Notes under the pieces: generated by a model
What the model saw: only the letters and a program-made list of their open reading frames with translations
Databases searched by the model: none
What the model was told of the DNA's origin: nothing
In this document: positions 35,428-44,238 of the stretch, in pieces
Layout of the letters: every line of letters starts with the position of its first letter
How positions within the stretch are numbered: the stretch's first letter is position 1
DNA from: an uncultured Colwellia sp.
GTDB lineage: Bacteria > Pseudomonadota > Gammaproteobacteria > Enterobacterales > Alteromonadaceae
Direction of reading: 5' to 3'
Length of the DNA: 45,913 nt
NCBI GenBank assembly: GCA_913057925.1
Contig: CAJXPG010000013.1
Coordinates: 1-45,913 of the forward strand
Made by a program: the position numbers and the translations under genes

Positions 35428-35892
35428 AAAATCCTTCAAAGCTGAATCATAAAAATACTTATTGAGGAAAATCACTTATCATTTTCCTTAACAAACCACA
35501 CAAAGTGCACTTTATATCCAATAAACACTCACTTCAAGTATTCTTGTTTAAACACTATATAAGGTAAAATTCTTCTCAACATACTGTTACAGGTAGATTT
35601 TAACTAAAAAAAATATCAATCCCGCACTAATCTACGGAATTTTAATTTGTATCAAGGTGTCGCAAAAAACACCGTTACGACAACTTGATACAAAACGCAC
35701 AGTAAACTGACTAGTTCACCAATCGATAACAAGGTTAATATTAATAAAAAACACAGCAAACTTGTCTGAGTTTAGATTGCGAGCACACAGTAATACCGCT
35801 TGAGGTATAAAAGTCAGTTCAAATCAATCGGGCATACTTAACCAAGCATAATCAACCAAGTGAGAATCACTTTTCTACGATTGGGATACCAG
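35428..35892. other. Divergent regulatory region between the two fucosidases
   Basis: 465 bases without a gene. The second long inverted repeat is close to its centre; about 220 bases lie on its left and 201 on its right. The rest is AT-rich leader sequence for both genes; no further strong repeat was seen. Confidence 0.7.
35646..35694. promoter_or_regulatory. Long inverted repeat, copy 2 (proposed operator)
   Basis: Arms GTATCAAGGTGTCGCA (35649-35664) and TACGACAACTTGATAC (35676-35691), 14 of 16 paired, 11-base spacer. Three further outer pairs (TTT/AAA) extend it to 19 bp per arm. The right arm matches copy 1 at 15 of 16 bases and the left arm at 15 of 16. TTGATA occurs outward on both sides. 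The right arm ends 201 bases before the start of fucosidase 2, almost the same distance as copy 1 to sulfatase D (207). Confidence 0.75.
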
Positions 35893-37437
35893 ATGAAAAA
35901 GCTAACAAGAATAATGACAAGCATATTAACCGCTTGCGCGGTATCGTCATGTTCATCAACACAAAACATTGAAGCAGAACAAACGGTTGCTACAGCAAAA
36001 TACGCCCAAGACTGGCATTCATTATCGGCTCATGAAGCAGCCCCACAGTGGTATCAAGACGCCAAGCTAGGTATTTACCTACACTGGGGCGTTTACTCAG
36101 TACCAGCATTTGCCAGTGAATGGTATCCAAGATGGATGCACGTTGAAGGCCGTAAAGAAAACAAACACCATATTGAAACTTACGGTGAATTAAATGCATT
36201 TGGTTACCATGATTTTGTGCCTATGTTTAAAGGTGAACACTTTGATCCACAAGCTTGGGCTGAATTGTTTAAAAAAGCAGGGGCTAAATTTGCTGGCCCG
36301 GTAACTGAACACCATGACGGTTTTGCCATGTGGGACAGTGATATAACGCCATGGAACGCTATGGATAGAGGGCCTAAAGTAGATGTGACAGGTGAGCTTA
36401 AAAAAGCTATTACCGGCGAAGGTATGAAGTTTATTACCACCTTTCACCATTCAAGACAGTTACAACGCTACAGCCCTATTAATAAAAAAACGCCAAACAA
36501 GCCCAATGAACGATTCGGCGGTAGCCATTTCCCTTACTTTGAAAATACACCGCCAGCCAGTAACGACCCAGAGCTTGCTTTATTATACGGTAACTTACCT
36601 GAAGCCGAATGGAATGAGAAAGTTTGGTTTGCTAAGTTAAAAGAGGTAATTGACAAGTATCAACCTGACATTGTCTGGTTTGATTCTTGGTTACATTTAG
36701 TGCCAGAAGCATACCGAAAAAAGTTTGCTGCATATTATTTAAATGAAGCTAAAAAGCTTAATAAAGAAGTGGTTATCATCAGAAAACAAGATGACTTACC
36801 GTTATCATTTTCCTTGGATGATTTAGAAAAGTCACGCAAAAACCACATAGGCGAGCAGCCATGGATGACCGACGAAACTATCAGTAAAGGTAGCTGGTCT
36901 TACACTGAAAACTTACGGGTGAAAAAAGCGAAAGATGTGTTACATGTGCTTATCGATGTGGTTAGTAAAAACGGCACCATGCTGCTAAATGTATCGCCAA
37001 AAGCCAATGGTATTATTCCACAGAACCAACAAGCGGTGTTATTAGAAATGGGCGCGTGGTTAGAAAAATACGGTGAAGCTATTTATGCCACTCGCCCTTG
37101 GTATACCTTTGGTGAAGGACCAACCAAAGAGCCAGAAGGTCACTTTAAAAATCATAGAGAATTTGCCAAGGTTAAATACACCAACCAAGACATTCGTTAT
37201 ACCAGCAAAGGCAATATCATTTATGCAACGGTACTGGGTACTCCAGAAGGTAAAATAACACTTAACGCTTTTGCTAAGGCTGAATTAGCAAAGGATATCG
37301 GCATTGTTAAAGTTAATGCGTTAGGAACAGATGAAAAAGTAACCTGGTCACTGACCGATGATGCGTTAATTATCACGGCGTCAACTCAACCAATAGATGC
37401 CATGGCAACGGTGTTTAAAATTGAGCTTGCTGACTAA
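35893..37437 (+). CDS. GH29 alpha-L-fucosidase lipoprotein 2
   Basis: 514 residues. Signal peptide ending in AVSSC20, a weak lipobox, so lipoprotein is probable. GH29 domain about 40-420: KLGIYLHWGVYSVPAF, EHHDGFAMWDSD and nucleophile block DIVWFDSWL with D264; a short beta domain follows. It differs clearly from fucosidase 1 (for example EWYPRW in an early loop), so the two are not recent duplicates and may cleave different linkages. Start ATG 35893 with GGGA about eight bases before; the frame is open from 35860. A very strong terminator follows. It is monocistronic and divergent from fucosidase 1. Confidence 0.92.
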   Translation: MKKLTRIMTSILTACAVSSCSSTQNIEAEQTVATAKYAQDWHSLSAHEAAPQWYQDAKLGIYLHWGVYSVPAFASEWYPRWMHVEGRKENKHHIETYGELNAFGYHDFVPMFKGEHFDPQAWAELFKKAGAKFAGPVTEHHDGFAMWDSDITPWNAMDRGPKVDVTGELKKAITGEGMKFITTFHHSRQLQRYSPINKKTPNKPNERFGGSHFPYFENTPPASNDPELALLYGNLPEAEWNEKVWFAKLKEVIDKYQPDIVWFDSWLHLVPEAYRKKFAAYYLNEAKKLNKEVVIIRKQDDLPLSFSLDDLEKSRKNHIGEQPWMTDETISKGSWSYTENLRVKKAKDVLHVLIDVVSKNGTMLLNVSPKANGIIPQNQQAVLLEMGAWLEKYGEAIYATRPWYTFGEGPTKEPEGHFKNHREFAKVKYTNQDIRYTSKGNIIYATVLGTPEGKITLNAFAKAELAKDIGIVKVNALGTDEKVTWSLTDDALIITASTQPIDAMATVFKIELAD

Positions 37438-37511
37438 TTAGCTAAACTTAATGAAGTTATTGTCAGAGAAAGCCCGACTAGATTTGCATTAACTACAGTT
37501 ATCCTCTTTAC

Positions 37512-37553
37512 AAAGCAGCCGTTAATATTTTTCATATTAACGGCTGCTTTTTT
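37512..37553 (+). terminator. Terminator of fucosidase 2
   Basis: Perfect 17-bp stem (AAAGCAGCCGTTAATAT with its complement) and a 5-base loop, followed by a run of six T. The strongest intrinsic terminator in the window. Confidence 0.92.
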
Positions 37554-37754
37554 AGTTCAACCACTGAATACCGTCATAAAGCCTCGAGTATCAGTGCCAC
37601 CTAATTGCATTTATCTAAACCTGCCAATTACATTTAACTCTGCCGTAATAATTCAAACTGAATAGACCTATCATTTTTGGATAAATTGAATGTTACTAAC
37701 GCACACTTTTACCACTTAACAGTCGTAAAGATCAGAACGAAAAACTCCGCTTTT

Positions 37755-37784
37755 ATGTCAGCTATCTTCAAGGATAGCTGACAT
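37755..37784. terminator. Hairpin between fucosidase 2 and the histidine kinase
   Basis: Perfect 12-bp arms ATGTCAGCTATC/GATAGCTGACAT with loop TTCAAG. It lacks a T-run on either side, so the terminator role is uncertain. Confidence 0.4.
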
Positions 37785-38001
37785 TAGAATAATTGTTTTA
37801 TCTCGCTTTCGCCCCCCAAGTGAGTTAGAAAACTATAAATTAGTGGGCAGAATGACTTAGCCATTGCACTACAAACAGATAGGTTCTATGAAGTTATGTG
37901 TCCCCTTACGAGGTAGAGTTGCACTCATCAATAAAGTTTTTAGGATTCGCCTCCATATCTACGCTCTTTTACCTCTAAGTTTAAGCCTCTTAAATCCCAT
38001 C

Positions 38002-39258
38002 TTAAATATCAACCGGCGATTCAAAAATTACTGATGCTGTGCAACCACCACCTAGGTTGTTTTTTATACTAAACTGCCAGTGATATTTTTCACATATATC
38101 TCTAACTATATTAAGCCCAATACCAAAGCCTTCATATCCACGAGGTTTAGCATCAAGTCCAACACCATTATCAATAACATCGATTCGTTGTGGTGAGATA
38201 AATAAACTTACCTTACCGTTAACACTACAATTAATGGCATTTTTTAATAAATTATTAACGACTGCAGAAAATAATAATGGTTGTACGTTTAAGCTAAAAT
38301 CACATTGTATTTCTTGATGAAAAATCACCTGGTTTGCTTTTATTGTCGATTCAAAACCTTGTACTATTTGATCGATAAATTCTGCAGAAATATCAACATT
38401 AATGGTATCGCTCTCTTCATTTCTCGCCATTAACAAAAAAGTATGAATTAACTGTTCCATTTCAATGACAGCATGATCAATTCGATTAGACTGCTTTTTA
38501 ACTTTTTCGTCATCTAAGCGCCGTAAAATACTGATACCACCACGAATAACTGTCATCGGCGTACGAAGTTCATGACTAACGTAGCGAGTAAAAGCTTGCT
38601 CTCTCATAAACGCATCGTGGATTCTACTTCGATAACTATTGATACTCGTTAACATTTGTACCAATTCAAGCGATAATTCACCATCAACCATGAGGGGTGT
38701 GTAATTTTCTTTATCATTATTTTCTAACTGATTAGCCAAGTTAGAAAATGGGGTACTAATTCGTTTTGCCATTTTTATAATAAAAAGTGCTGCGATAATA
38801 TAGATAAATAAACCAAGCCCAAAGATCACCGCTTGGAAAATCGCGAATTCGGTATCATCCCATTCTATAGCATCTATATCTTCCAAAGCATAGACAATAG
38901 CTATCCCCTTTTTGGTAATAACTTCCTGCGAAAAGACACTGTATTCACTGTCATCTTCAAAATGGAAGGTGATACTTCCCTGCCAGTTATTATTGAGTCT
39001 TCGCTTAATGGATGGTGGTAATATATCGTATTCGTCATAGATTTTAAGCATGGGATCAATTTGAATTTCTCCCTCAAAACCTTGGCTAAATAACTTAAAG
39101 TGGTAGGGTGAGATTAATGCTAAACGGCGTTCACTACTTTGATTTTCAGTATATAAAATAGTGTGATAAAAAATAGCGCCATAAAATGCTAACAGTACCA
39201 TTGCCCCCACTAAATAAATATGGATAATCTTACTACTCATTGGCTTTGCGTTAATCAT
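38002..39258 (-). CDS. Sensor histidine kinase
   Basis: 418 residues. Membrane segments about 12-33 and 138-162 enclose a periplasmic sensor of about 100 residues that is acidic near its end (EDDSEYS, EDIDAIEWDD), which could bind cations. HisKA with phospho-acceptor H229 (YVSHELRTP), then ATPase with N box (NNLLKNAINC), DNGVG and GFGIGL. The ATG overlaps the response regulator stop region by 8 bases, so the two are coupled. It is last in the GT2-GT39-regulator-kinase operon, which suggests that it responds to envelope charge or cationic stress; the ligand is unknown. Confidence 0.92.
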   Translation of the reverse strand: MINAKPMSSKIIHIYLVGAMVLLAFYGAIFYHTILYTENQSSERRLALISPYHFKLFSQGFEGEIQIDPMLKIYDEYDILPPSIKRRLNNNWQGSITFHFEDDSEYSVFSQEVITKKGIAIVYALEDIDAIEWDDTEFAIFQAVIFGLGLFIYIIAALFIIKMAKRISTPFSNLANQLENNDKENYTPLMVDGELSLELVQMLTSINSYRSRIHDAFMREQAFTRYVSHELRTPMTVIRGGISILRRLDDEKVKKQSNRIDHAVIEMEQLIHTFLLMARNEESDTINVDISAEFIDQIVQGFESTIKANQVIFHQEIQCDFSLNVQPLLFSAVVNNLLKNAINCSVNGKVSLFISPQRIDVIDNGVGLDAKPRGYEGFGIGLNIVRDICEKYHWQFSIKNNLGGGCTASVIFESPVDI

Positions 39259-39928
39259 GATTCAGTACCATGCGGTAACCTAATTTGGGCACCGTCTCTA
39301 TAATATTTTCGGTAAAAGGTTTATCTACCTTATTACGAAGTTGATAGACATGTTTGCGTAATATATCTTGGTCGGGTAAATCATCAGGCCACAACACTTC
39401 TTCTAACTCTTGTCGTAAAACAACATTGGGCGATTTTTTAACGAGAAGATGCAAAATCTTAAAACAAATAGGGGTTAATTGGATTTCTTGCTTACCTCGC
39501 CACACTTGATGGGTATTGATATCTAAGGTAATAGGGCCACAAGTCATTTGTGTGATAAAACCTGAGCCTGAATGACGACGAGTAACACTGTGAATACGTG
39601 CTTCAAGTAATTCTAAATTAAAAGGCTTAACAATATAATCATCTGCCCCTTGGCGTAGTCCTAATAACATATCCGTATGAGTATCTCGTGCAGTTAGCAT
39701 TATAATGGGTGTGTTATTTCCCTCGGCTCTCAGCTGGTTACAAATGCTAATGCCATCGAGACCAGGCAACATAATGTCTAGAATAATACAGTCAAATTTT
39801 TGAGCTTGTGCTAATGATAACCCTAAGGTACCCGTAGCTGCGTAGTCTAGGTCAAAATCTGAGTCTTCAAAATAATCAAAAATGACTTCAGCAACACTTT
39901 GACAATCTTCTACTAATAATATTTTCAA
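39251..39928 (-). CDS. OmpR-family response regulator
   Basis: 225 residues: receiver domain (about 1-115) with phospho-acceptor D51, T79 and K101, and a C-terminal winged helix (about 130-222; LTPICFKILHLLVKKSPNVV, then RKHVYQLRNKVD). The start is TTG at 39928, supported by AGGA seven bases upstream. It lies 37 bases after the GT39 gene and overlaps the kinase. Likely activates its own operon or related envelope genes. Confidence 0.93.
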   Translation of the reverse strand: MKILLVEDCQSVAEVIFDYFEDSDFDLDYAATGTLGLSLAQAQKFDCIILDIMLPGLDGISICNQLRAEGNNTPIIMLTARDTHTDMLLGLRQGADDYIVKPFNLELLEARIHSVTRRHSGSGFITQMTCGPITLDINTHQVWRGKQEIQLTPICFKILHLLVKKSPNVVLRQELEEVLWPDDLPDQDILRKHVYQLRNKVDKPFTENIIETVPKLGYRMVLNHD

Positions 39929-39965
39929 GAGAGGATCCTTACCTATATCTGTATAATGAGTGTAA

Positions 39966-41405
39966 TTAGTTGCATTTAAATAGCAGTCGTCTTTTCGTTT
40001 GATTTTTTTTCAAACAAACAGTTTTTAACAGAGGCTGTAACACTTTAAAATCACTGTGTTTTATCGCAATAAAAAAGGGTTCTTCTGCTTTGATTAAAGT
40101 TATTAACCTATCTTTATTTTCCAATAATTGCGCCTGACCCTTAGAATAAAATTGAGCACTAAAGGGTCTTTTTTTCAAATAATAAAGTGGCGTATATTGT
40201 GAAAAGGTTCGATTAAGCCCAAGTAGCTTAGACTCACTTTTGCCTTGAATAACCCCAAAGCTTAATAACGTTATGATTAATCCTAATAGTACTAATGAAA
40301 TTAATGCTAAATAGTTGCTTTTCTTTGTTAATTGGCAGTTTAATGCAACCAGCACAGCCAAAGCGCTAAAACCCGGTAGTACATAAATAGGTAAAATATT
40401 ACCCGCTAAAGTAAACAATAATAATGGCGATATCATCCAACACACAAGATATTTATTAATCCCCAACGCCTGATACTTAGTTTGAGGTAGCGCAATACCG
40501 CGATACTTTTTAACGATTAATCCTATGATGATAAAAGACCATGGGCTAGCACACACAAGCCAATACAGCCAAATAATGCCTCTGGGTTTAACATGGGCAG
40601 TTCCGTACAAATCACCTTGCCATCCTGACACTAGAAAACGCTGAACATGTTCGCCAATTATAAAGTACTCTAAAAATCCTGGCGTACGTATTTCAGCCCA
40701 AATATACCAAGGTAAGGTCAACAGCAAAAACACCATTATACCAGTTAACCAAGGCAAGCTTTTGATTGCAAGCTTAAAGCAGCCTTGCCATAAACTCCAA
40801 CTGACTAGAGATATCCCAATCAACACCACAACAACTGGGCCTTTGATGAGCATACCTAATACTAGCGCGACAAAAAACATGTGGCCAGAGACTGCTTTAT
40901 CCTTTTGACTATAGCATTGCCAATAACTAACCATGGCTAAAGTGTATGCCATTAATAACGCGCTATCGGTCATGACCATGCCTATAGCGATAATAAAACC
41001 AAGGCTTGAAGTCAGTATTAACAGAGAAAAAATAGCAGTACGGTTATTGGTTAGTGATTTAGTAAAGCGATAAACCAAATAACAGGTAAGTAAACCACAA
41101 CAAAAATGCGGTAACCGTGCAGTGAACTCACTAATACCAAACCAAGAAAAACTTAACGCACTTATCCATGTTTGAAACGGTGGTTTCCCCCAAAAAGGTA
41201 CGTTGTAGTCAAATTGAGGGGTCACCCAATTATTGGTTTCGAACATTATTCTTGCCATTTCACCGTATCGTGCTTCTGTTGTGTCATAAAGCGGAAAAAG
41301 ACCGAGTGAAATGAGTCTAATGGAAATTAATGATAAAATTAATGCCCCAGCCCAAAACATCAGTGATGAAGCTTTATTACTTTGTTCTCTATCTGAATCA
41401 ACCAT
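39966..41405 (-). CDS. GT39/ArnT-like membrane glycosyltransferase
   Basis: 479 residues, about eleven hydrophobic segments. The N-terminal DTTEARYGEMARIM block and the first loop (PFWGKPPFQTW) are typical of ArnT/PMT-like (GT-C) enzymes, which move a sugar from an undecaprenyl-phosphate carrier to lipid A or a protein on the periplasmic side. The catalytic Asp/Glu pair in the first loop is visible. It overlaps the GT2 gene by 8 bases. With GT2 and GtrA it forms a carrier-synthesis, flipping and transfer set. The sugar and the acceptor are not known. Confidence 0.88.
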   Translation of the reverse strand: MVDSDREQSNKASSLMFWAGALILSLISIRLISLGLFPLYDTTEARYGEMARIMFETNNWVTPQFDYNVPFWGKPPFQTWISALSFSWFGISEFTARLPHFCCGLLTCYLVYRFTKSLTNNRTAIFSLLILTSSLGFIIAIGMVMTDSALLMAYTLAMVSYWQCYSQKDKAVSGHMFFVALVLGMLIKGPVVVVLIGISLVSWSLWQGCFKLAIKSLPWLTGIMVFLLLTLPWYIWAEIRTPGFLEYFIIGEHVQRFLVSGWQGDLYGTAHVKPRGIIWLYWLVCASPWSFIIIGLIVKKYRGIALPQTKYQALGINKYLVCWMISPLLLFTLAGNILPIYVLPGFSALAVLVALNCQLTKKSNYLALISLVLLGLIITLLSFGVIQGKSESKLLGLNRTFSQYTPLYYLKKRPFSAQFYSKGQAQLLENKDRLITLIKAEEPFFIAIKHSDFKVLQPLLKTVCLKKNQTKRRLLFKCN

Positions 41406-42396
41406 GCTTTTCTGCCATCGAACTAACTGTAGTATTTCTTTCTTTATCCATAATTAAATATATCGGTCGTGCCTTGGCTTCCGCATAAATGCGCCCTACA
41501 TATTCACCTAAAACACCGATAGCTAATAGCTGAACTCCGCCTAAAAACAACTGTATTAACATCATCGAAGGATAACCTGCTACGGCTTCACCATAGACTA
41601 TCGTTTTTAACAAAACCCAAAGTCCGAAGCAAAAAGCAGACCCTGAAATAAGTGCGCCAGCCCACGTGGATATTCTTAATGGTTTAACACTAAACGCGGT
41701 TATACCTGATAACCCTAATTTAACCAATTGCAGAAAAGACCATTTCGTTTCCCCTGCCACTCGCTCTGGACGTTCAAAACTAAGGGTGGTTTGTTTATAC
41801 CCTGGCCAAGAAAGAATGCCTTTCATATATCTACTTCTTTCAGATAGTTTTTTGATATCCTCAATAACTCTTCGACTAAGTAACCTGAAGTCACCAACAT
41901 CTTTTTGTAAGGGTACTTCTGATAAATGGTCAAGCAGTCGGTAATAAACATGCGCTGACCAACATTTAAATTTGGACTCTCCCAATCGTGCACTACGTTT
42001 CATGTTAACGACATCAAATCCTTCTCGCCATGCTGCCAGCATTTTAGGTATAAGCTCCGGCGGATCCTGTAAATCCGCATCCAATAAAATGATGGCTTGC
42101 CCTTTTGCATTATCTATTCCTGCAGTCATGGCCGCTTCTTTACCAAAGTTACGACTCAAGTTAATACACTCAACACTGGCATAATGACTATTTAAGTTAA
42201 GCATGACATCCCAACTATCATCTGAACTACCATCATTGACATAAATAATTTCAACGCTGTCATCAGAGAGAGTGCTCAATGTTTTGGCTAACTGATGGTG
42301 AAATATAGGTAGCATTTCTCGTTCATTATAAACGGGCACAATAATACTTAGCGTCATTTCATTTTTATTTGATAACTCATTATTTACAAGTTGCAT
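41398..42396 (-). CDS. GT2 polyprenyl-phosphate glycosyltransferase (GtrB/ArnC-like)
   Basis: 332 residues: GT-A domain (SIIVPVYNER, IIYVNDGSSDDSW, LLDADLQDPPE with the metal-binding DxD-like acidic block) followed by two C-terminal membrane helices (about 230-290), the GtrB/DPM1/ArnC layout. It makes an undecaprenyl-phosphate sugar on the cytoplasmic face. Start ATG 42396 is chosen because GGAGA is seven bases upstream; the frame is open to a TTG at 42408 that lies in that site. It is first in the operon and divergent from gtrA. Confidence 0.9.
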   Translation of the reverse strand: MQLVNNELSNKNEMTLSIIVPVYNEREMLPIFHHQLAKTLSTLSDDSVEIIYVNDGSSDDSWDVMLNLNSHYASVECINLSRNFGKEAAMTAGIDNAKGQAIILLDADLQDPPELIPKMLAAWREGFDVVNMKRSARLGESKFKCWSAHVYYRLLDHLSEVPLQKDVGDFRLLSRRVIEDIKKLSERSRYMKGILSWPGYKQTTLSFERPERVAGETKWSFLQLVKLGLSGITAFSVKPLRISTWAGALISGSAFCFGLWVLLKTIVYGEAVAGYPSMMLIQLFLGGVQLLAIGVLGEYVGRIYAEAKARPIYLIMDKERNTTVSSMAEKHG

Positions 42397-42543
42397 TGTT
42401 CTCTCCAAAATAAATTCTGGTGTTACTTTAAAACAAGCGAGGTCTAAAAAAAGTCACTCTTATCTCGACAACGTTAGTGACAATTTTTAGACCTTACAAA
42501 CGATAAGCTGAACTTATAGTTTCAAATCATTAATGTGGAAGTA

Positions 42544-42936
42544 ATGCAGCAGTTCAAAAAATTTTGTCTAATTGGTGGCTTAGGCTTTGTTGTAGATAGT
42601 TTGTTTTTTTTAATTTTAAATGAAATAACTGACAAGATAATGTTAGCAAGACTATTGTCATTTTGGCTCGCGGCTAGTGCGACTTGGTTTGGTAATCGTA
42701 TTTACACTTTTAATCATCAACAATTCACTAACGCTTTTTCTCAATGGTGCAAGCACCTGTTAACAGCGCATCTTTCTGGCGCTATAAATTTACTAGTATT
42801 TTGGTTTGCTAAAGATATTGTTTCTCTTCCTATTGCTTTTTGTCTCGGCATTTTCGCTGGATTGTTTAGCAATTATTTTTTTTCAAACCGTTTTGTTTTT
42901 ATAAGCTCCCCAGATTCTTGCGCTAGTTCTGATTAA
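42544..42936 (+). CDS. gtrA: GtrA-family membrane protein
   Basis: 130 residues, four membrane helices, with the GtrA start pattern FKKFCLIGGLGFVVDSLFFLIL and an ending FSNYFFSNRFVF. GtrA-type proteins are thought to flip undecaprenyl-phosphate sugars across the inner membrane. Start ATG 42544 has GGAAG close upstream; an in-frame GTG at 42535 is less likely. Divergent from the GT2 gene, with about 150 bases shared, so joint regulation is plausible. Confidence 0.9.
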   Translation: MQQFKKFCLIGGLGFVVDSLFFLILNEITDKIMLARLLSFWLAASATWFGNRIYTFNHQQFTNAFSQWCKHLLTAHLSGAINLLVFWFAKDIVSLPIAFCLGIFAGLFSNYFFSNRFVFISSPDSCASSD

Positions 42937-43024
42937 TCCTTCTGCTAATACTTATCAATCTACTTCATAAGACATTTCATAGACGTATCCCGTGACAAAC
43001 TCTCCATCTTTGTTAAGCACTTTT

Positions 43025-43045
43025 TTGACTCTACTGACGAGTCAA
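43025..43045. promoter_or_regulatory. Inverted repeat before the cytochrome c peroxidase gene
   Basis: TTGACTC and GAGTCAA, perfect 7-bp arms with a 7-base spacer, 33 bases before the start codon. It follows TTTTTT on the + strand. Position suggests an operator; a weak terminator of gtrA is the alternative. Confidence 0.4.
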
Positions 43046-43077
43046 TGCGTTTTAAACCACTTATGGGATAGTTATAT

Positions 43078-44163
43078 ATGAAACGGTTAACATTTAGTTT
43101 AATTACTCTTGCTTGTGTCAATTTAGTTGGCTGCGAAAATCCTGATGGTCCGGAGGGTATTGAAAATGATCCTCAAATTAGAGATTATTCCAATCTATTT
43201 ACGCCCTTAACATCAAAAGTACTCTACCCTTCAGATAATCCTTATAATGAAAAAAAAGAGCAATTAGGTGAATTACTCTTTTGGGATCCTATACTTTCAG
43301 GGGATCAAAATACCTCATGTGCCTCTTGTCATCACCCGGACTTTGGCTGGGCTGATGGCCGAGCACTATCTATAGGATCTGATGGTATCGGCTTAGGGCC
43401 ACAACGATATGGCTTACAAGTAACACCTATTCATTCCCCTACGATTATGAATGTTGCGTTTACCGGTATCACAAATAATAAAACCGCTGATACCTTTGTT
43501 TCCGGCGGTTATTTTTGGGACTTAAGAGCTGACACATTAGAAGAACAAACCTTAGGCCCCATCAAGAATCCAGTGGAAATGCTTGGTTATAATATTAGTG
43601 AACAAGAAATTATGGCTAAAATAGTTGAACGCTTACGACTTATTCCTGAATATGTCGTGTTATTTGAGCAATCATTCGCCGTAAGTGATGCAATAACCAG
43701 TGAAAACATAACAAAGGCATTAGCAACTTTTGAAAGAAAAATTACCAGTCCTAATACACGATTTGATCAGTTTCTTGCTGGAGAGCAATCAATATTTACT
43801 CAACAAGAAGTTATCGGTCTCAATAAGTTTATTGATGGTGGCTGTGCTCGTTGCCATTTAGGACCCATGCTGTCAGATAATAAATTACATGCTGATGAAG
43901 CCATTATTAACGACATTGTGGTGCGTACTCCAAGTCTGAGAAATATATCTTACACTGCTCCCTATATGCATGATGGTTCAAGAGCTAGATTGATTGATGC
44001 AATTGCAGATTATGAAGATAGAGGTGATCTTGAGGTAACAATTGGGGATGGTGATTTTAGCGATATAGAAGCATTTTTAAAAACAATTAATACTAATGAC
44101 TTTTATAAAGGTAAACCTACTATTGTGCCAAGTGGCTTGAGCGTTGGTGGCGATATTTACTAA
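43078..44163 (+). CDS. Di-haem cytochrome c peroxidase/MauG-like lipoprotein
   Basis: 361 residues. Signal peptide with lipobox L-V-G-C19, so probably a lipoprotein facing the periplasm. Two haem motifs, CASCH (81-85) and CARCH (about 256-260), with the di-haem peroxidase blocks LGELLFWDPILSGDQNTSC, TFERKITSPNTRFDQFL and TPSLRNISYTAPYMHDG. It reduces hydrogen peroxide or oxidises a protein substrate in MauG style. It converges with a di-haem cytochrome c that could be its electron donor. Confidence 0.9.
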   Translation: MKRLTFSLITLACVNLVGCENPDGPEGIENDPQIRDYSNLFTPLTSKVLYPSDNPYNEKKEQLGELLFWDPILSGDQNTSCASCHHPDFGWADGRALSIGSDGIGLGPQRYGLQVTPIHSPTIMNVAFTGITNNKTADTFVSGGYFWDLRADTLEEQTLGPIKNPVEMLGYNISEQEIMAKIVERLRLIPEYVVLFEQSFAVSDAITSENITKALATFERKITSPNTRFDQFLAGEQSIFTQQEVIGLNKFIDGGCARCHLGPMLSDNKLHADEAIINDIVVRTPSLRNISYTAPYMHDGSRARLIDAIADYEDRGDLEVTIGDGDFSDIEAFLKTINTNDFYKGKPTIVPSGLSVGGDIY

Positions 44164-44170
44164 ACGCATT

Positions 44171-44221
44171 AAAATAAACGACGGTGAATTAGTGCAACTC
44201 AACGTCACTGCCGTTTATTTT
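44171..44221. terminator. Bidirectional terminator between the two cytochrome genes
   Basis: AAAATAAACG pairs with CGTTTATTTT and an inner GGTGA pairs with TCAC; A/T-runs flank both sides. The genes converge here. Confidence 0.7.
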
Positions 44222-44238
44222 TATGTTGTCTCGAAATA

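Larger units (their letters stand above)
37438..38001. other. Intergenic region with two hairpins
   Basis: 564 bases between converging genes. It contains the fucosidase 2 terminator and a perfect 12-bp hairpin at 37755-37784; nothing else is recognisable in the remaining 200 bases. Confidence 0.6.

Noticed and set aside
42461-42480. CGACAAC near 42466 as a further operator copy between GT2 and gtrA
   Set aside because: Only seven bases match, with no partner arm at the required distance.
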